NCBI GenBank assembly: GCA_024180945.1
Contig: JAKSGN010000007.1
Location: forward strand, 806,001-870,000
Origin: Macrophomina tecta
Lineage: Eukaryota > Ascomycota > Dothideomycetes > Botryosphaeriales > Botryosphaeriaceae
Length of the DNA stretch: 64,000 bases
Reading direction: 5' to 3'
Shown here: one piece after another, positions 51,770-63,178 of the stretch
How positions within the stretch are numbered: position 1 is the first letter of the stretch
Layout: each line of letters begins with the position of its first letter
Position numbers and translations under genes: made by a program
The notes under the pieces: generated by a model
Database searches by the model: none
What the model was told of the DNA's origin: nothing
What the model saw: the letters and a program-made list of their open reading frames with translations, nothing else

Positions 51770-54300
51770 ATCACCCCCTGCTATATCCTGAGAGAGGGTA
51801 GAGGGGCTTAGCTGCTCTATATCTAAGATTACGCTTGGAAGGAGTTGCTCTATCTTCTCCCGGAATAGATTAGAGAATTTAGACTAGTTAGCCTTCCTAG
51901 TATTGAACCGGGTGGTAGGCTGTGCTGGAGAGCTCGTAGGAGGCTCCATTGGACTAATAGAAAAGAAGATTGGGTAGTGGTTTGAGCTAAGGTCTTGAAT
52001 GACTTTCCACCCTTCTATCCTGTCTTCTAATTCTCTAGTTGCTAGGGTAAGATCGATAGTAGTTTCTCTACTAAGATGGCTACGGTGGAAGGTGCCTCTA
52101 CCTATCTTATTGAGTAGACTAAGGTTGTTATCTTCGATCTATTGGATGAGCCGTGGAGCCCTGCTATCTGGGCTAGATCGTGGATCCCACCACGGATGGT
52201 GTGTGTTGAAGTCTCCGGCTATGATAGTCGGCGTGATTATACTATAGTAACTAAGGACGCGTTCTATAGTATAGAGAGACCCTGCTTCCTCTTGGTCTAC
52301 TTGATTGTAGAGGTTTAGGAGCTGGAATTTAGAGTTCTGCTGGATAATCTCAATTAGTAGTATATCGGGACTAGCAAAGAGATCGGTCTTGTAGTTAACC
52401 TGGGTTTTCCTTAGAAACCGTGAGATATAGGTTAACGTACGAGGCCTTAAACCAGGAGGAGTGACCGGGAGAATTTGACCAATGGATGGATGGGTGATAG
52501 AGCGGTTTTTAGAGGGATTAGGGGAGATGATAACCTAAGGTTCTTGAATAAGAATTAGGTCAACTTTTATCTCAACTGCGTAGTTTAGGATTGCTTTGGT
52601 AACCAAGGAATTTCTATTGATATTGGCTTGTAGTATTTTAATAGATCCCATTAGGAAGATGTCTGCTTCCTAGTACTGGAGGTTCTAGGTCTATGTAGCT
52701 TCTCTGCCTTACAGCTAACTCTAAAGAGTGATAGCCTTGAGGATATAGCCTTGCGGGCCTTATTCTCTGTGCTGAAGGCAATAATAATTGAGCCTCCCTG
52801 TTGTGTTAGTCGTTTGGCTTCTGAGGTGAGCTAGTATGGTTCCCCAATTGCTGTAAGACTAGAGTTGAAGGTCTTAATTTCTTTCCTAACTAAGGAGGAG
52901 AATTCTTCTCGTGAGAAGGTATTGAGGTCAGCTGTTGGGATTCAATGGACAGTAACCTTATGCCATGGTTTGTTCTCTATAATAGAGACCGTAGGTATAA
53001 CCGAGTTAATGATTTTCTTATTTTTGAGGAGGAAGTCGGCTGAGTAGCTTTTAGTTACCGTAAGAATAAGGTTCCCTTTCTTTGAGATTGAGGCAGCAGA
53101 GATTACAGTTGGCTTTTTTGAGTATGCTACCGAGAATGCCTTGTTGAAAGCGTTTCTCATGGCGAAGGATGAGATCTCGCTAGGGCGGCTGACTAGGCGT
53201 AGAACTGCTTGCCGGAGGGGTTTCGTCTTCTTTTCTCTGGTTGGGGGGATGGTTGTCTTTATTGTCTGTGAGGCGTTCTTCCGGGCGACTGTTGTCTACT
53301 CCTGGCTATTGGTAGTAGTAATAGAAGTGTAGTTGCTCTTGGGGGAATTTGCTGGGGGAAGGATAGGATTGGGAGGCTGTGGAATATGTATGGACGTGGG
53401 AGGGGCAGCTGGTAGCTTATTCAGTTCCCTTGTTCGGTTGGCTAGAGCCCTCGATGTGTTCTCTAGAGATCGGACTTGGGTGGTAAGAATTGACTTTGCC
53501 TTATGGAGTATGCCTCCCTCTGTGTACTCCCTAAAGATCTGTAGGAGGTCCAGGATTTTCCGGTTCTTCTCTAGGTCTTCTTCGAGGTTTGCTGCTTTTA
53601 AAAGGCAGTTAAGTGCTCCTTTAAGTGTAGCGTCTACTGTTGTAAAGGCACCGAATCGTGCTCTCTTTTTCTGACCTTTCTTTGTGTGTACTGTGAAGAG
53701 TGTCGTTGAAGGCATAGTAGCGAGAGATGGGCTACGAGTAGTTCTAGTGGGAGTAGACTCTATCGTGATAGCCGGGCGTTTGAGTGGGTTGCCTATGGGG
53801 TGCTGTGCATCTTGTTGGGGGGTAACCGGGAGGGGTGGGGCTTGGGGGGAGTCTTGAGCAGTTGGGATATCTATTATCTCATGGTCGGTAGAAGTTTGTC
53901 CTGGGAGGGTTTCCTGGTATTCTCGCTCCGGTGTTGGGCAACTGGAGGGAATAGGGGAGCCTAGTGTGATAGGGCCCCACTCCTTGTCCCTGTGTGGGGA
54001 AGGGTCGGGTTGGTCTATTATGCTGGAAGGGTCTAGGGAGTGCTTGGTAGGAGGCCCGTGTGTTGAGCTTTGACTAGGGGTTAAAATCTCTTCGGTGGTT
54101 GGCTGTGGGAGAGGCTCTACTGGAGGAGAGTGTTTAATTACTCGCTAACGGGAAGTCCAGTGGCGATGCAATTTTGATCTAATATTCCTTAGGGTGTTCT
54201 CTACTCGTGTTTTACGTGTGGTGCGGTTTTGACTAGTTCTGGTAGTGTGGTGAGGTTGCGGAGGCTGTAGTAGGTTGGGATCTATCCGTTTACCTCTTTC
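51770..54300 (-). mobile_element. Decayed LINE: ORF1 and endonuclease region
   Basis: Minus-strand coding remains in AT-enriched sequence. From about 54150 to 52700: an ORF1-like protein with a Pro-rich N-terminus, a coiled coil (53715-53296) and RKAFNKAFS-type then NLILTVTKSYSADFLLK segments (53160-52942) typical of ascomycete LINE ORF1. From about 52650 to 51900: an APE-type endonuclease with LQANINRNS, LILIQEP, AGDFNTHHPWWD and SSNHYPIF. Interrupted by stops, including TAG in place of Trp after LIQEP and after RLIQ. The reverse transcriptase half is absent; sequence ends near the LTR at 51710. Confidence 0.75.
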
Positions 54301-54675
54301 TCCTTATATCACGCAATAGCGCGTAAGTCTACGATGCTAGAATACTGGATTCTAGCTAAGGGAGTCGAGCGCTTTCAAACGGTACCGGTCTTGGCGCGAT
54401 TCTCGAGGGTCGAATTCGAAGGTCGTGGAGTTGAATCAATCAATTAAATCAAGACCAGTAATCAGGTCGGGCCAGAATCTACCAAAGATCCAGGAGACAA
54501 ACCAACAAAACCGGACTACCGCCACCATAAAATCGAGAGCAAAAGAGAGCGCACATCAAGAAGAGCAACTCGACCCAGCTCCAGGGCGTGCACTGCCCTA
54601 GTGGGCCCGTGAGAGCCAGCCTTAACTCCACCATATCGACTGTTCTCCCCACGAAGATTTTCACCTTCCCGGCCC
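54301..54675. other. Spacer, no gene
   Basis: 375 bases between the LINE remains and the repetitive coding stretch; nothing recognised. Confidence 0.4.
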
Positions 54676-55033
54676 GTGCGCCGACAACACTTATATAACA
54701 TGGGGAGCACAGAGCCCCATACACCCCGGGCGCAGAGCCCCTGCAGCCCAGCCTCGCCCCAGGCCCCCACAGCGGTCCGAACCCAAAGGATTAGCCAAGA
54801 AGAAACACCCCCAGAAAGAACCACACGTAGCATTTCCCGTATCAAACAAACAGAGAACAGAACGGCTAGAGAGAGCAAAGCTAGACCACAAGAGAAGAAG
54901 ACTACCAAAGAAGCCCGACCTACTAAAACCCAAGTTACCGAAACCCAGAAAACCGAGATTACCGAAACCCAGGCCACTAGGGCTCAAGCCAAGACCGACC
55001 TAGCAGCACACCGAGCTAAAATAGCCCTCATTA

Positions 55034-56343
55034 CCGCACCCGTGCAAAAGTCAGGGCGCACGGACGTGCACGAGTCAAAACAACAACGTACCCTCTTCAT
55101 CCCTTGCCTCATTACACCACCATGCAGCGCATCTTTGGACGCGAAATTTCAGGCAATGCTAGGCAAAGGCATCAGCTTTCACATGATCAACGAGTTTCGG
55201 TTATTACACAATCGCAAGATGGTAAATCTGGGCGTCAAATTGCCCGTGAGACTCGCTTCTCAGAACACGCAATTAGGAGCTGCATCAACCACTACAATAC
55301 GACTGGCCAGATTGATCTAACACCTCGTACTGGCCGTCCCCCAAAGTCAGCCTTCGCACGGAGCGCCAGATTATTCGTTTTGTTAACCGGTTCCCAAAAC
55401 TTAAGCACAGCCAGGTGATTAAGCAACTCCAGTTATCTATCCATAAAGATACGCTCAGGCGTATTCTACGCAAGAACCATATTACCAAATGGCGTGCAAA
55501 GAATCGGCCTTGGATCTCTCAAGCGAATGCCCGCATTCGGTACCAATATGCAAAGAAATACCGGTATAAGAGCTGGAGATGGTGGATGAGGGTTACGTTC
55601 GGTGATGAGTGCTCAGTTGAGCAGGGCTCTGGCCACGCACCAAGCTGGGTTTTCCGTACGCCTGGCCAGCAAAAGTGGGACCAAAGCCGGCTTAATACAC
55701 GGCCACTTGGCAAGAAGGCAAGATGTATGGTATGGGGTGGCTTTTCAGGCCAGCTAGGGGTGTCTGATTTACACGTTATGGAGCGTGATTTGGACTCTCC
55801 TAGGCAAGGCTATACTGCCAAATCCTATATCAAAGTACTGGAGGAACAGGTGCCAAGAAACTACGACTATGGTATGTACTGGTTACAAGATGGTGCTGGT
55901 ATTCATCGGGCGAACCGGGTGAAGAAATGGCTGCGTGATCACCAAATTAGGTGCATTACTCACCCCCCATATTCGCCTGATCTGAACCTCCAGGAATACC
56001 TTTGGTGGCCACTAAAGATGAAGCTTCAAGAGATTGCGCCATTTATTGAGCTTGAGAAGAATCCTGAGCGCGTGGAGGCATTACTAGCTGAGTGGTTACC
56101 TAGGGCATACGCATTGGTGGAAAAACCAAGCCTTAAAGCGCTTTGTAAAAGTATGCCACAACGGCTTGTAGATGTTATTCAAGCTGGTGGCTATCAAACT
56201 CGCTGGTAGCCTAGCTTTATAAAGAATCAACTCTTACTGCATTTGAGCAACTCCTTGTTGAATAATACGACTCCAAAGTATTGGTGTTGGTGGCAGGATA
56301 ATTAGCGCCTTGGCCGTGCGCCCTGACTTTTGCACGGGTGCGG
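55034..56343 (+). mobile_element. Tc1/mariner-type element
   Basis: 1310 bp with about 31-bp inverted termini starting CCGCACCCGTGCAAAAGTC, flanked by TA (55032-55033 and 56344-56345). Confidence 0.93.
55104..56209 (+). pseudogene. Tc1-like transposase with one frameshift
   Basis: N-terminal HTH (GKSGRQIARETRFSEHAIRS) and the GRPPK linker in frame 55104-55418; the rest in a frame that is open from about 55350 to 56209. The shift falls near the CCCCC run at 55338-55342. Catalytic residues: TFGDECSVE (Asp), WLQDGAGIHRA (Asp) and PPYSPDLNLQEYLWW (Glu), the DD34E layout of Tc1 transposases. Apart from the shift it looks young, so a sequencing indel is possible. Confidence 0.85.
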
Positions 56344-56987
56344 TAACATACCAGACATACCCCCGGACTACAAGACGTATAACGATAGCACCCGGTATAG
56401 CTTCGGCCTCTAGAGCCAGCTACCAGTCCTCAACCACCGCAGCCACCATTAACGTCATACTTTCCCCAACTACTGCTACGTCTAGCCAGACCAATCTAGT
56501 CTTTCCAAGGCATCCTAATTCCCGGAGTAGACGCATGTCTCAACATTCCCGACAGGTTTCTGCTACTCTAGAGGATAACCAAAATAACTTAAGGCGTTAC
56601 GCCGAAAACTTCAGCGATAACAGGGACACAAGCAACATTAAGAGCGCAAGAACGTCGAGGAGTAAGCCGAGACCTAATATAAGCTACAAACTTATAGCTG
56701 TAACAAAAGAAGAGAAAGTGGTTCTAGAGTTAATACCCAGGAAGCGTGCAGCAATGGCAAAGCAAAGTTTCACGGACGGCTATCGATCGGCCATGAAGGT
56801 TACACAGGTCAGGTCAGGAAACCCGACCTCTCCGCAAAACCAGCAGCGTTTTGCTGGTTCCGTGACGATGGATTCCCTAGATTCAGAAGCTTCGGGGAAG
56901 CACACTCTTACTAAAGGCGACCGAAGACCCTCTAGGAAGTCGATCCTATCTCAGACCACGGCAGCCGAAACGGAATATTCGTCGTAG

Positions 56988-58844
56988 ACCGTTGAGACTC
57001 TGGCTAACGCGACCTACGCCCCGCTACCTCGTTCGGAGAAGAGGAACGGGCCACCGCCAATAGCAAATAAGGCTCTCCTCAGATCTCTATGCTCGAGCTC
57101 TATTGCATCCTCGTTCTCTGCCTTTCATACACCGCGTTCTCATGTAACGCAGCGGATAGTGTCACGGCCGCCCCAGATCTCGCCTGATGTTTTCGCTCCT
57201 CTTAACGTCTTCTCGTCGCCACCGGATTCGCCAACATTACCAGCTACCGCTTTTCTCACAGACACGATTCCATCCCTGTAACTCCAGGTCCATGCTCAGA
57301 CGGTGCGCTCCCTGTCAAGGTTGTTGGCAGTTCTATTGGGGGCAGCGAAGGCAGTTTTGGCACCGATCACGACTCGATCCGTCATTCTCATCAACACCAT
57401 CACTATCCTTCCGATATCAGCGTGAGCAACAACGGGGAGGAGAGAGCGAGGAAGATGGAGGCCACCAGGGAGTATAAAAGGACACATGAAAGCGGCGGCG
57501 CGGTGCTAGCTCTGGGGCCAACGCTGACCTTAGGGCAGAAACGCCCGGTCAGGCAGTGACTTCCGTGGAAGTTCAACTGCGTTTAAAAGAAGTGAAAGCT
57601 TCATGAGTGATGGTTGCTTCGCTCTGCGAGTGGGTTCACTCTTGCGAGTGGCTCGCTCTGGCGAGTTGGCTTGCTTTGCGAGTGGAAGCAGGCGCGGCTC
57701 CGTAGTCAATTGTGCCGAAACTTGTGATGAGCACTGCGATTAAACTGAAGTAGACGAAATGCCGGAGCGCGTATATAGTTCTCAACAAATGAGCGGCATT
57801 TGTCCCCAAGCTCCGGTGTCAGCTGCGATTAGTCTTATACAAATTTTTCCATTCTATGGACGTCGCACTCTTAAACAGGTAGGCTTTCCACTATCTAAAT
57901 TTGTAAGACTTTGTAATGAGTAGAGAATGAATTGACGATGCTACTGAAGAGTGTAACGAGTGGTGGGGGAGGATCCCCTTTATACTACAGTGTCGGGCTA
58001 GTAAGCCGCGGATAGTCCTGTAACGCTTAATGTTTGACAAAATTTAATCGATATCGCAACTCTGGAATCCCTGTGTGTCTTCCTTCAAAACCTCAATGCA
58101 GCATACTTGTTAGTGTGTCCCCTGAGAATGGGCACGGAAAGTTGAAGATTCACAATGGCTCCCCGCTGTAAGGGCGCTTGCCGTGGCGTCGAAGCGAGAA
58201 GCAGTCGGGCGTTCCGTTAGGCGCTTGAAGGATCGTTACCCTTGCGGGCCTGCGCTTTTCCTACTGGCTAGTAGTCTTTCCGACATGCCCCGAATCGTTC
58301 GTCCCTAGCTCCTCTCACAACGGGCCGGGGGATCCGAACGCCGCAACTTGATTCAGATTCCTCAGCTAGCCGTATTGCTTTCCAACGATAGGCTCGGCAC
58401 TTTCCGCATCCTGACTTGAGATAATAACTTGCAAGTAGGCGAGAGTTTCTCCAGTTCCACAGCTTGGGGTTCCGGGTTGTTACGCGTGGCACCTTTAAAT
58501 GGACTGTGCTGTAGCACTTCGGCGCGAACGACGGCGCCGTTAGCGTTTTACCTTCACTAGTTTAGAGCAGCTGAATCTAAGCTATTGGTCCAGCATGCAA
58601 CGCCTTATAGAATCCGCAGAAACGGTTTGGGATAAAAGTGCACGCATCAGATATTCCACGCGCTATGCATGGGTTATATTAATGCCGTTGATACTCTCTC
58701 TACACAGGGAACAACCTTTGCTTTGCCATTGCTTAGTTACTACAGGCCATATCCGTCCTATTTCTCCTTAACTCAGTGATGCCAAGTTCCGGCGCAAGTT
58801 CATTGACACAGATTTAACACTCTCAAGAATTCCATTAGTTTTGG
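56988..58844. other. No supportable gene
   Basis: 1.86 kb before the rhodopsin-family gene. Short frames only (58268-58492 minus, 57187-57477 plus), none with motifs. Contains the tandem repeat at 57621-57690. Confidence 0.45.
57621..57690. repeat. 17-bp tandem repeat, about four imperfect units
   Basis: Units share the core TTGCGAGTGG; core positions near 57626, 57644, 57661 and 57678 give spacings of 18, 17 and 17 bp. Confidence 0.65.
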
Positions 58845-60273
58845 ATGATGGATATCCCCAAAGTGCTCTCGCCTAGCGCAGGCGAGAACCAGACCGTGAG
58901 AACGTTTCTTCAACAAATCCATGCTTATGCTAACTTCAGTTGTCTCAAGGCCAGGGCAAGGGCGATAGCTATATCATGCATAGTCATTGTTTTCGTCACA
59001 CTCATTCTACGAACACTAGGTCGCTACTGCTTAAAACTAAAACATGGATTTAAGGATACCTCCCCTCTTCAGATGACCCGTTTCTTGGGAATGGATGATG
59101 GTAAGTGGTCGAGAAGCAGGGTTCCAATGGAGCTAACTTCCAATCAGTCTTCAACTTGCTGGCAGTGGTACATGATACTGGGCAATGCAATATCGTTGAA
59201 ATGCTGACAGTGCCGCAGCTCACGTTCTGGGGCCTTGGGGCGGCGGTGATGATTTGTTAGTGAAACGTTGAGTGACTTACCTGAGCCGCGCTTACGAAAA
59301 TCTTCTGGGCAGCTATCGACCGTGGTATGGGTATGCACATTGAATTCGTTCTTTACAAATGGGGCTATCAAGGCCTGGACCGCTACAACTTGGTACGCGG
59401 ACTCCATCTTGCATGAAATTTCACATCTGATTGGGCTGTTCTTCCAGGGCATCTACATGTGCGCAATTTTCTATAACGCGACGCTCGGCATGGTGAAGCT
59501 TTCCGTCCTCTCACTATACCGCCGCATCCTAGCCGGCGTTCCGAGCAGGAGGTTGCCAATTATTAATTGGATAGCCTTCGGAATCGTTGGTGTCAACACG
59601 TGCGTCAACGTTTTCCTGGCGGTATTGCAATGCCGCCCCATTGCAGCTGCATTCGATAGCAGCATTAAGGGAACGTGCATTAACCAGGCCGCTTTCTACC
59701 TGGGCAACGCAAGCAGCGGCATATTCACAGACATTATGGTTTACGGCCTCTCTATCCCTATTGTGAAGCCTCTCCAGATGGATCCTAGGAAGAAGCTTCA
59801 AACGTTGTTAACGCTCCTTCTTGGAGCTCTGTGAGTCGAACCTCTTTATAGTCTGTTTCCAATGGCGCAAAGGGCTGATAAAAGCAATCTATAGCGCTAT
59901 TGTTACCTCCTGCGTTCGTATAAGCTTCCTCCCTGCCCTCCTCAAAACCTCTGATACCACATGGGCGACTTCTGTGCCGATGGCTTGGTCCATTGCCGAG
60001 CCTACCATCGGAATCCTCGTCAGCTCCATGCCTGCCATGCGGCAAATCCGGTACCTCTGGTCGCACGAGATTAAGCAGAGACGCTCGAGACATAGCAATC
60101 CATGCTCCGAGGGTCACATCCAGCTTCACCGTATTAGCGAAGCGAGAAATTCACAGAATGTGCGTGTGGGGCCCCATGTGGATAGCTTGGACGATGGTTT
60201 GATTTATGGGATTGAAGAAGGAAGAAACGGAGGCATCAGGAGAACAACGAGGTTAGAAGTTTCTTATCACTGA
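58845..60273 (+). CDS. Fungal rhodopsin-domain (PTH11-like) integral membrane protein
   Basis: Five exons: 58845-59100, 59148-59255, 59313-59392, 59448-59830, 59895-60273; introns of 47, 57, 55 and 64 nt keep frame and give 401 residues. The spliced chain has the family layout of seven hydrophobic helices: AIAISCIVIVFVTLILRTLGRY (first), the GMDDVFNLLAV motif, LTFWGLGAAVMI, the D-x-GMGMHIE loop motif, YMCAIFYNATLGMVKLSVLSLYRR, then IVGVNTCVNVFLAVLQCRPI with the conserved C-R-P-I, AAFYLGNASSGIFTD, and a final pair ending VPMAWSIAEPTIGIL. The tail is soluble. Lies in the plasma membrane; family members include putative G-protein-coupled receptors such as PTH11, though ligands are mostly unknown. 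A single long exon is never open, so the splice model is the main evidence for integrity. Confidence 0.85.
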
Positions 60274-60806
60274 TTGGCAAAGCAATAGCTACACATGGGT
60301 AGGCAAAGAATTTGGATTGAAAAGGGTACCCAAAGACGTAGAAAAGACTGTTGAAAGTGAACGTTGAGAGTCGACGTCTAGGGCGTTAGCTTTGAGTGAC
60401 CGGGTTGCGGCGTATATAAGACTAGCCGATTAATCAATATTAAGTAGGAGACAACTACCGATTTTATCTGTTCTTAGCGCACAGGTGCTCCGCCTCTAGA
60501 CAAGGCTTTTTTATTTCAAAAAAAAAAAAAAAAAAAAAAAAAAAACAGAGGACAGCCTGCCGATCATAACCTCCTGTTGCTCTTCGAGGTCCTGTGTGGC
60601 TGCTGCGCGGATCCTGCGCCACAATCCGCGCCACAGAAAACCTGCTCACGGGCTGCTTGCTGCGAAGAAGTGGCCCGAATGGTGACAAGGAAGCGAGTAT
60701 TCTTGCCCCTCAAAGAATGCGCTGGTGCATTGCCAGTTCTCTATGCCAAACAGAAATCTGTATCAAAGAACTAGCTTTTCAAACTTCTCCGAAAATTGCT
60801 CTCAAG
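60274..60806. other. Intergenic with a 28-A run
   Basis: 3' flank of the rhodopsin-family gene and a poly-A tract at 60518-60545. No element with a target duplication was found attached to the tract. Confidence 0.5.
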
Positions 60807-61339
60807 TGTTACGGCGCAGCCTACACAGGACCTGGGTAAGAAGGATAAGAAGGACAAGCGGGGCGCCTACGCGCCCGCGAGAAAGATCCACCGGCAAGGA
60901 GTCACGTGACTCCCGGTTCAACTGTTCAGAGCCTTGGCACTCTGAACTCCTGAACTCGCGAAGTTCAGACGTTCAACCGCTTGGCAGAATGAACCCATGA
61001 ACTATCAGATTGTATACACTCTCCCACTATTATATAAACCACACTCTTTAGATAGCTTTGACCTTCGTGGTCAACTTCAATAACAATTCGCACATTGTTA
61101 GTAACACGGCCTTCGCACGCAGTGCTCAGTCTTGTCACGTGTTCGACTTGCTCTCACCCTCTTCTTGTACCCACTCAAGGAAATCCTTCGACAGGTTTTC
61201 TCCCTCTTCGGTGTTTGGATCCTTAGAGGCAGAGGCCCGCTCGTTACACTTTGACCACCATCCTTGCAAGGAGAGGAAGGTTCCGAGATCAAGTCTCATC
61301 GGGTAAGGTATCACCCCCTAACGAGTTTAGGAAACAGCA
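60807..61339 (+). repeat. Probable Gypsy 5' LTR and leader
   Basis: Begins TGTTACGGCGCAGCC at 60807, has a TATTATATAAACC box near 61026-61038 and leads directly into gag. An end at GTTACA (61241-61246) or AGTAACA (61103-61109) would give the TG...CA form; the 3' LTR lies outside the window, so the boundary cannot be settled and no clear CCA-end primer site was seen. Confidence 0.5.
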
Positions 61340-63178
61340 ATGGCACCAGGATCTCAGATGGAGGTCGACCCGGTCGAGGGTCAGGTTCAGGGTGCCCAGG
61401 GGCCAGCTCAGCCCACACAGCAAACGGAGCCCACCAGAGCTGAGCTCTTGCAGCTCATCGAGGAGCTGAAGGCTCAGAACGCTCGACTGATCGAGCATAC
61501 GACAAAGCGGAGCGCTACTAAGGTTAAAGTAGCGGCACCCGAGAAGTTCGATGGGGACAGGAAGAAGCTTCAATCCTTCCTCCTCCAGATGCAACGCTAC
61601 CTCCAGTTCAATCAAGCGCAATTCGACAGCGACGCCGAGGAAGTACTCTTCGCATCGACCTACCTCAGAGGAACGGCAGAGGCATGGATGGAACCATACC
61701 TTCGCGACCACCTAGCCAACGAACACTCTCTCGAGAAGAGACGAGAAAAGACCAAGGAAATCTTCGGCACCTATACGGGATTCGCAGACAACCTTAGGGC
61801 CACTTTCAACGATCGAGATGAAGTCCGCAAAGCCTCCAACGATATCATGACCGTTAAACAATTGGGATCTGTAGCTGTCTACGCAACCAAGTTTCAACAG
61901 CTTGCAGCCTACCTCGAATGGTCAGACGAGACTTTCCGCGACCTCTTCTACAAAGGCCTGAAGGAAGAAGTCAAGAAGAACATGATTACCCACGAATACC
62001 CGGCCACCTTTCAAAAGATGGTAGACCTTGCGTCTCAGATCGACGGTCGCATGTACGAATGGAAAATGGGTTCCCGACAAGCCAACACCTCGAAACCTCG
62101 CCGTGAAAGAACAACCCTCGAAGGCGGAGACGCTATGGCCCTCGACGCGGCCAACAGACAGGACTCCAAGAAGGGCAACAACAACGGTCGAAACAAGAAG
62201 CCCAAAGGACCTAACCCGAACTGGACGGACGAGCAAAAACAGCGCTACAAGGATCGACTCTGCATCACCTGCGGAAGTGACAAGCACTTCTCTCCTAAGT
62301 GCCCGCAGAACCCTCGCAACAAGAAGGATGGAAAGCAGACCTCGAGCGCTCAACGCGAAGCATCGGTTGCATCCCGTCAAGACAATCACGATATGCTGCA
62401 CTGGACAGCCTGCTACAACGATGACTGTCAGACGCACCAAAGCAGCAAGGACATATCGGGATGGTACCCCCACGAACCGCGACAATTCGGTATGATGACT
62501 AGGAACGAGGAAGTCATCGAGACCGACGATATTATCGACAGTTTCCCCTTGGACGAAGAACTGGTCAACAGCGAAACAGGAGAACTCTACGAGAGCACGA
62601 CCGAAAGCGGCGATAGCGTACGGTCAGGGGACCCTCCGATGCTGTCCGATAAATGGGATACCCTCATCTCATTGGAAGTTCTTGCCGAAAGATACGGCAT
62701 TAGCAAGCACTTACATGACGAATGGGGCAACCTCAGGACCATCTGGATTCCGCATCAAAGAAGCCTTGCCTTGACAGTCCTCTGGGAATGGCGCCAGAAT
62801 ACTCTTTGGGAAATCCGGATCGAACAAAACGGAAAGAAGTACGAACTCCCAGTAACTAAGAATACGACACTTGTCGAGCGCCACCACCAAGGAACCTCTG
62901 CGCGCGAACAGGCAGACTACGACTCCCTCCGAGAGTTAGCGAGGATTCTTTGTCGGCACGGTACGGCAACCATCCAGAATCGCACACTCCAGTGGATACC
63001 GGACGAGAAACTCAACATGCCGACTTTCCGATACCAGGTGCGAAGGGATATAGTCTACCAGCGGAAACAGTTGCGTGCCAATAAATGGACCAACTGGAAA
63101 CAAGCATACCTTCAAGTCAACGAATGGGAAGACTACATGCACAGCGAAGTCTACGGCTATCCGAAGCCAAAAAACTAG
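61340..63178 (+). CDS. Gypsy-type gag polyprotein
   Basis: 612 residues. Retrotransposon capsid domain about residues 55-230: FLLQMQRYLQFNQAQF, ASTYLRGTAEAWMEPYL, TVKQLGSVAVYATKFQQLAA and LFYKGLKEEVKKNM. A basic linker and a zinc knuckle C-x2-C-x4-H-x4-C (CITCGSDKHFSPKC, about 309-322) follow, then an acidic region and an unusual C-terminal 200 residues containing ERYGISKHLHDEWGN and TVLWEWRQNTLWEIRIEQNG, not part of a standard gag. The stop at 63176-63178 directly follows an A-AAA-AAC heptamer in the gag frame. Start chosen because it is the first ATG after the leader and opens a Gln/Pro-rich N-terminus. Confidence 0.9.
   Translation: MAPGSQMEVDPVEGQVQGAQGPAQPTQQTEPTRAELLQLIEELKAQNARLIEHTTKRSATKVKVAAPEKFDGDRKKLQSFLLQMQRYLQFNQAQFDSDAEEVLFASTYLRGTAEAWMEPYLRDHLANEHSLEKRREKTKEIFGTYTGFADNLRATFNDRDEVRKASNDIMTVKQLGSVAVYATKFQQLAAYLEWSDETFRDLFYKGLKEEVKKNMITHEYPATFQKMVDLASQIDGRMYEWKMGSRQANTSKPRRERTTLEGGDAMALDAANRQDSKKGNNNGRNKKPKGPNPNWTDEQKQRYKDRLCITCGSDKHFSPKCPQNPRNKKDGKQTSSAQREASVASRQDNHDMLHWTACYNDDCQTHQSSKDISGWYPHEPRQFGMMTRNEEVIETDDIIDSFPLDEELVNSETGELYESTTESGDSVRSGDPPMLSDKWDTLISLEVLAERYGISKHLHDEWGNLRTIWIPHQRSLALTVLWEWRQNTLWEIRIEQNGKKYELPVTKNTTLVERHHQGTSAREQADYDSLRELARILCRHGTATIQNRTLQWIPDEKLNMPTFRYQVRRDIVYQRKQLRANKWTNWKQAYLQVNEWEDYMHSEVYGYPKPKN

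Larger units (their letters stand above)
54676..56987 (+). pseudogene. Low-complexity coding stretch split by a Tc1 element
   Basis: Left part (54676-55033) encodes Thr/Glu/Lys-rich sequence with a short repeat (TQVTETQKTEITETQATRAQ); right part (56346-56987) encodes a Ser/Thr/Arg-rich chain with one charged helical region (KEEKVVLELIPRKRAAMAKQ). The reading may have been continuous before insertion of the Tc1 element at the TA duplicated at 55032-55033 and 56344-56345. Composition resembles the N-terminus of a LINE ORF1 or gag protein, but no domain is decisive. Confidence 0.35.

Noticed and set aside
60518..60545. Poly-A run as the tail of a SINE or processed gene
   Set aside because: No matching target duplication or promoter-like A and B boxes were found next to it.
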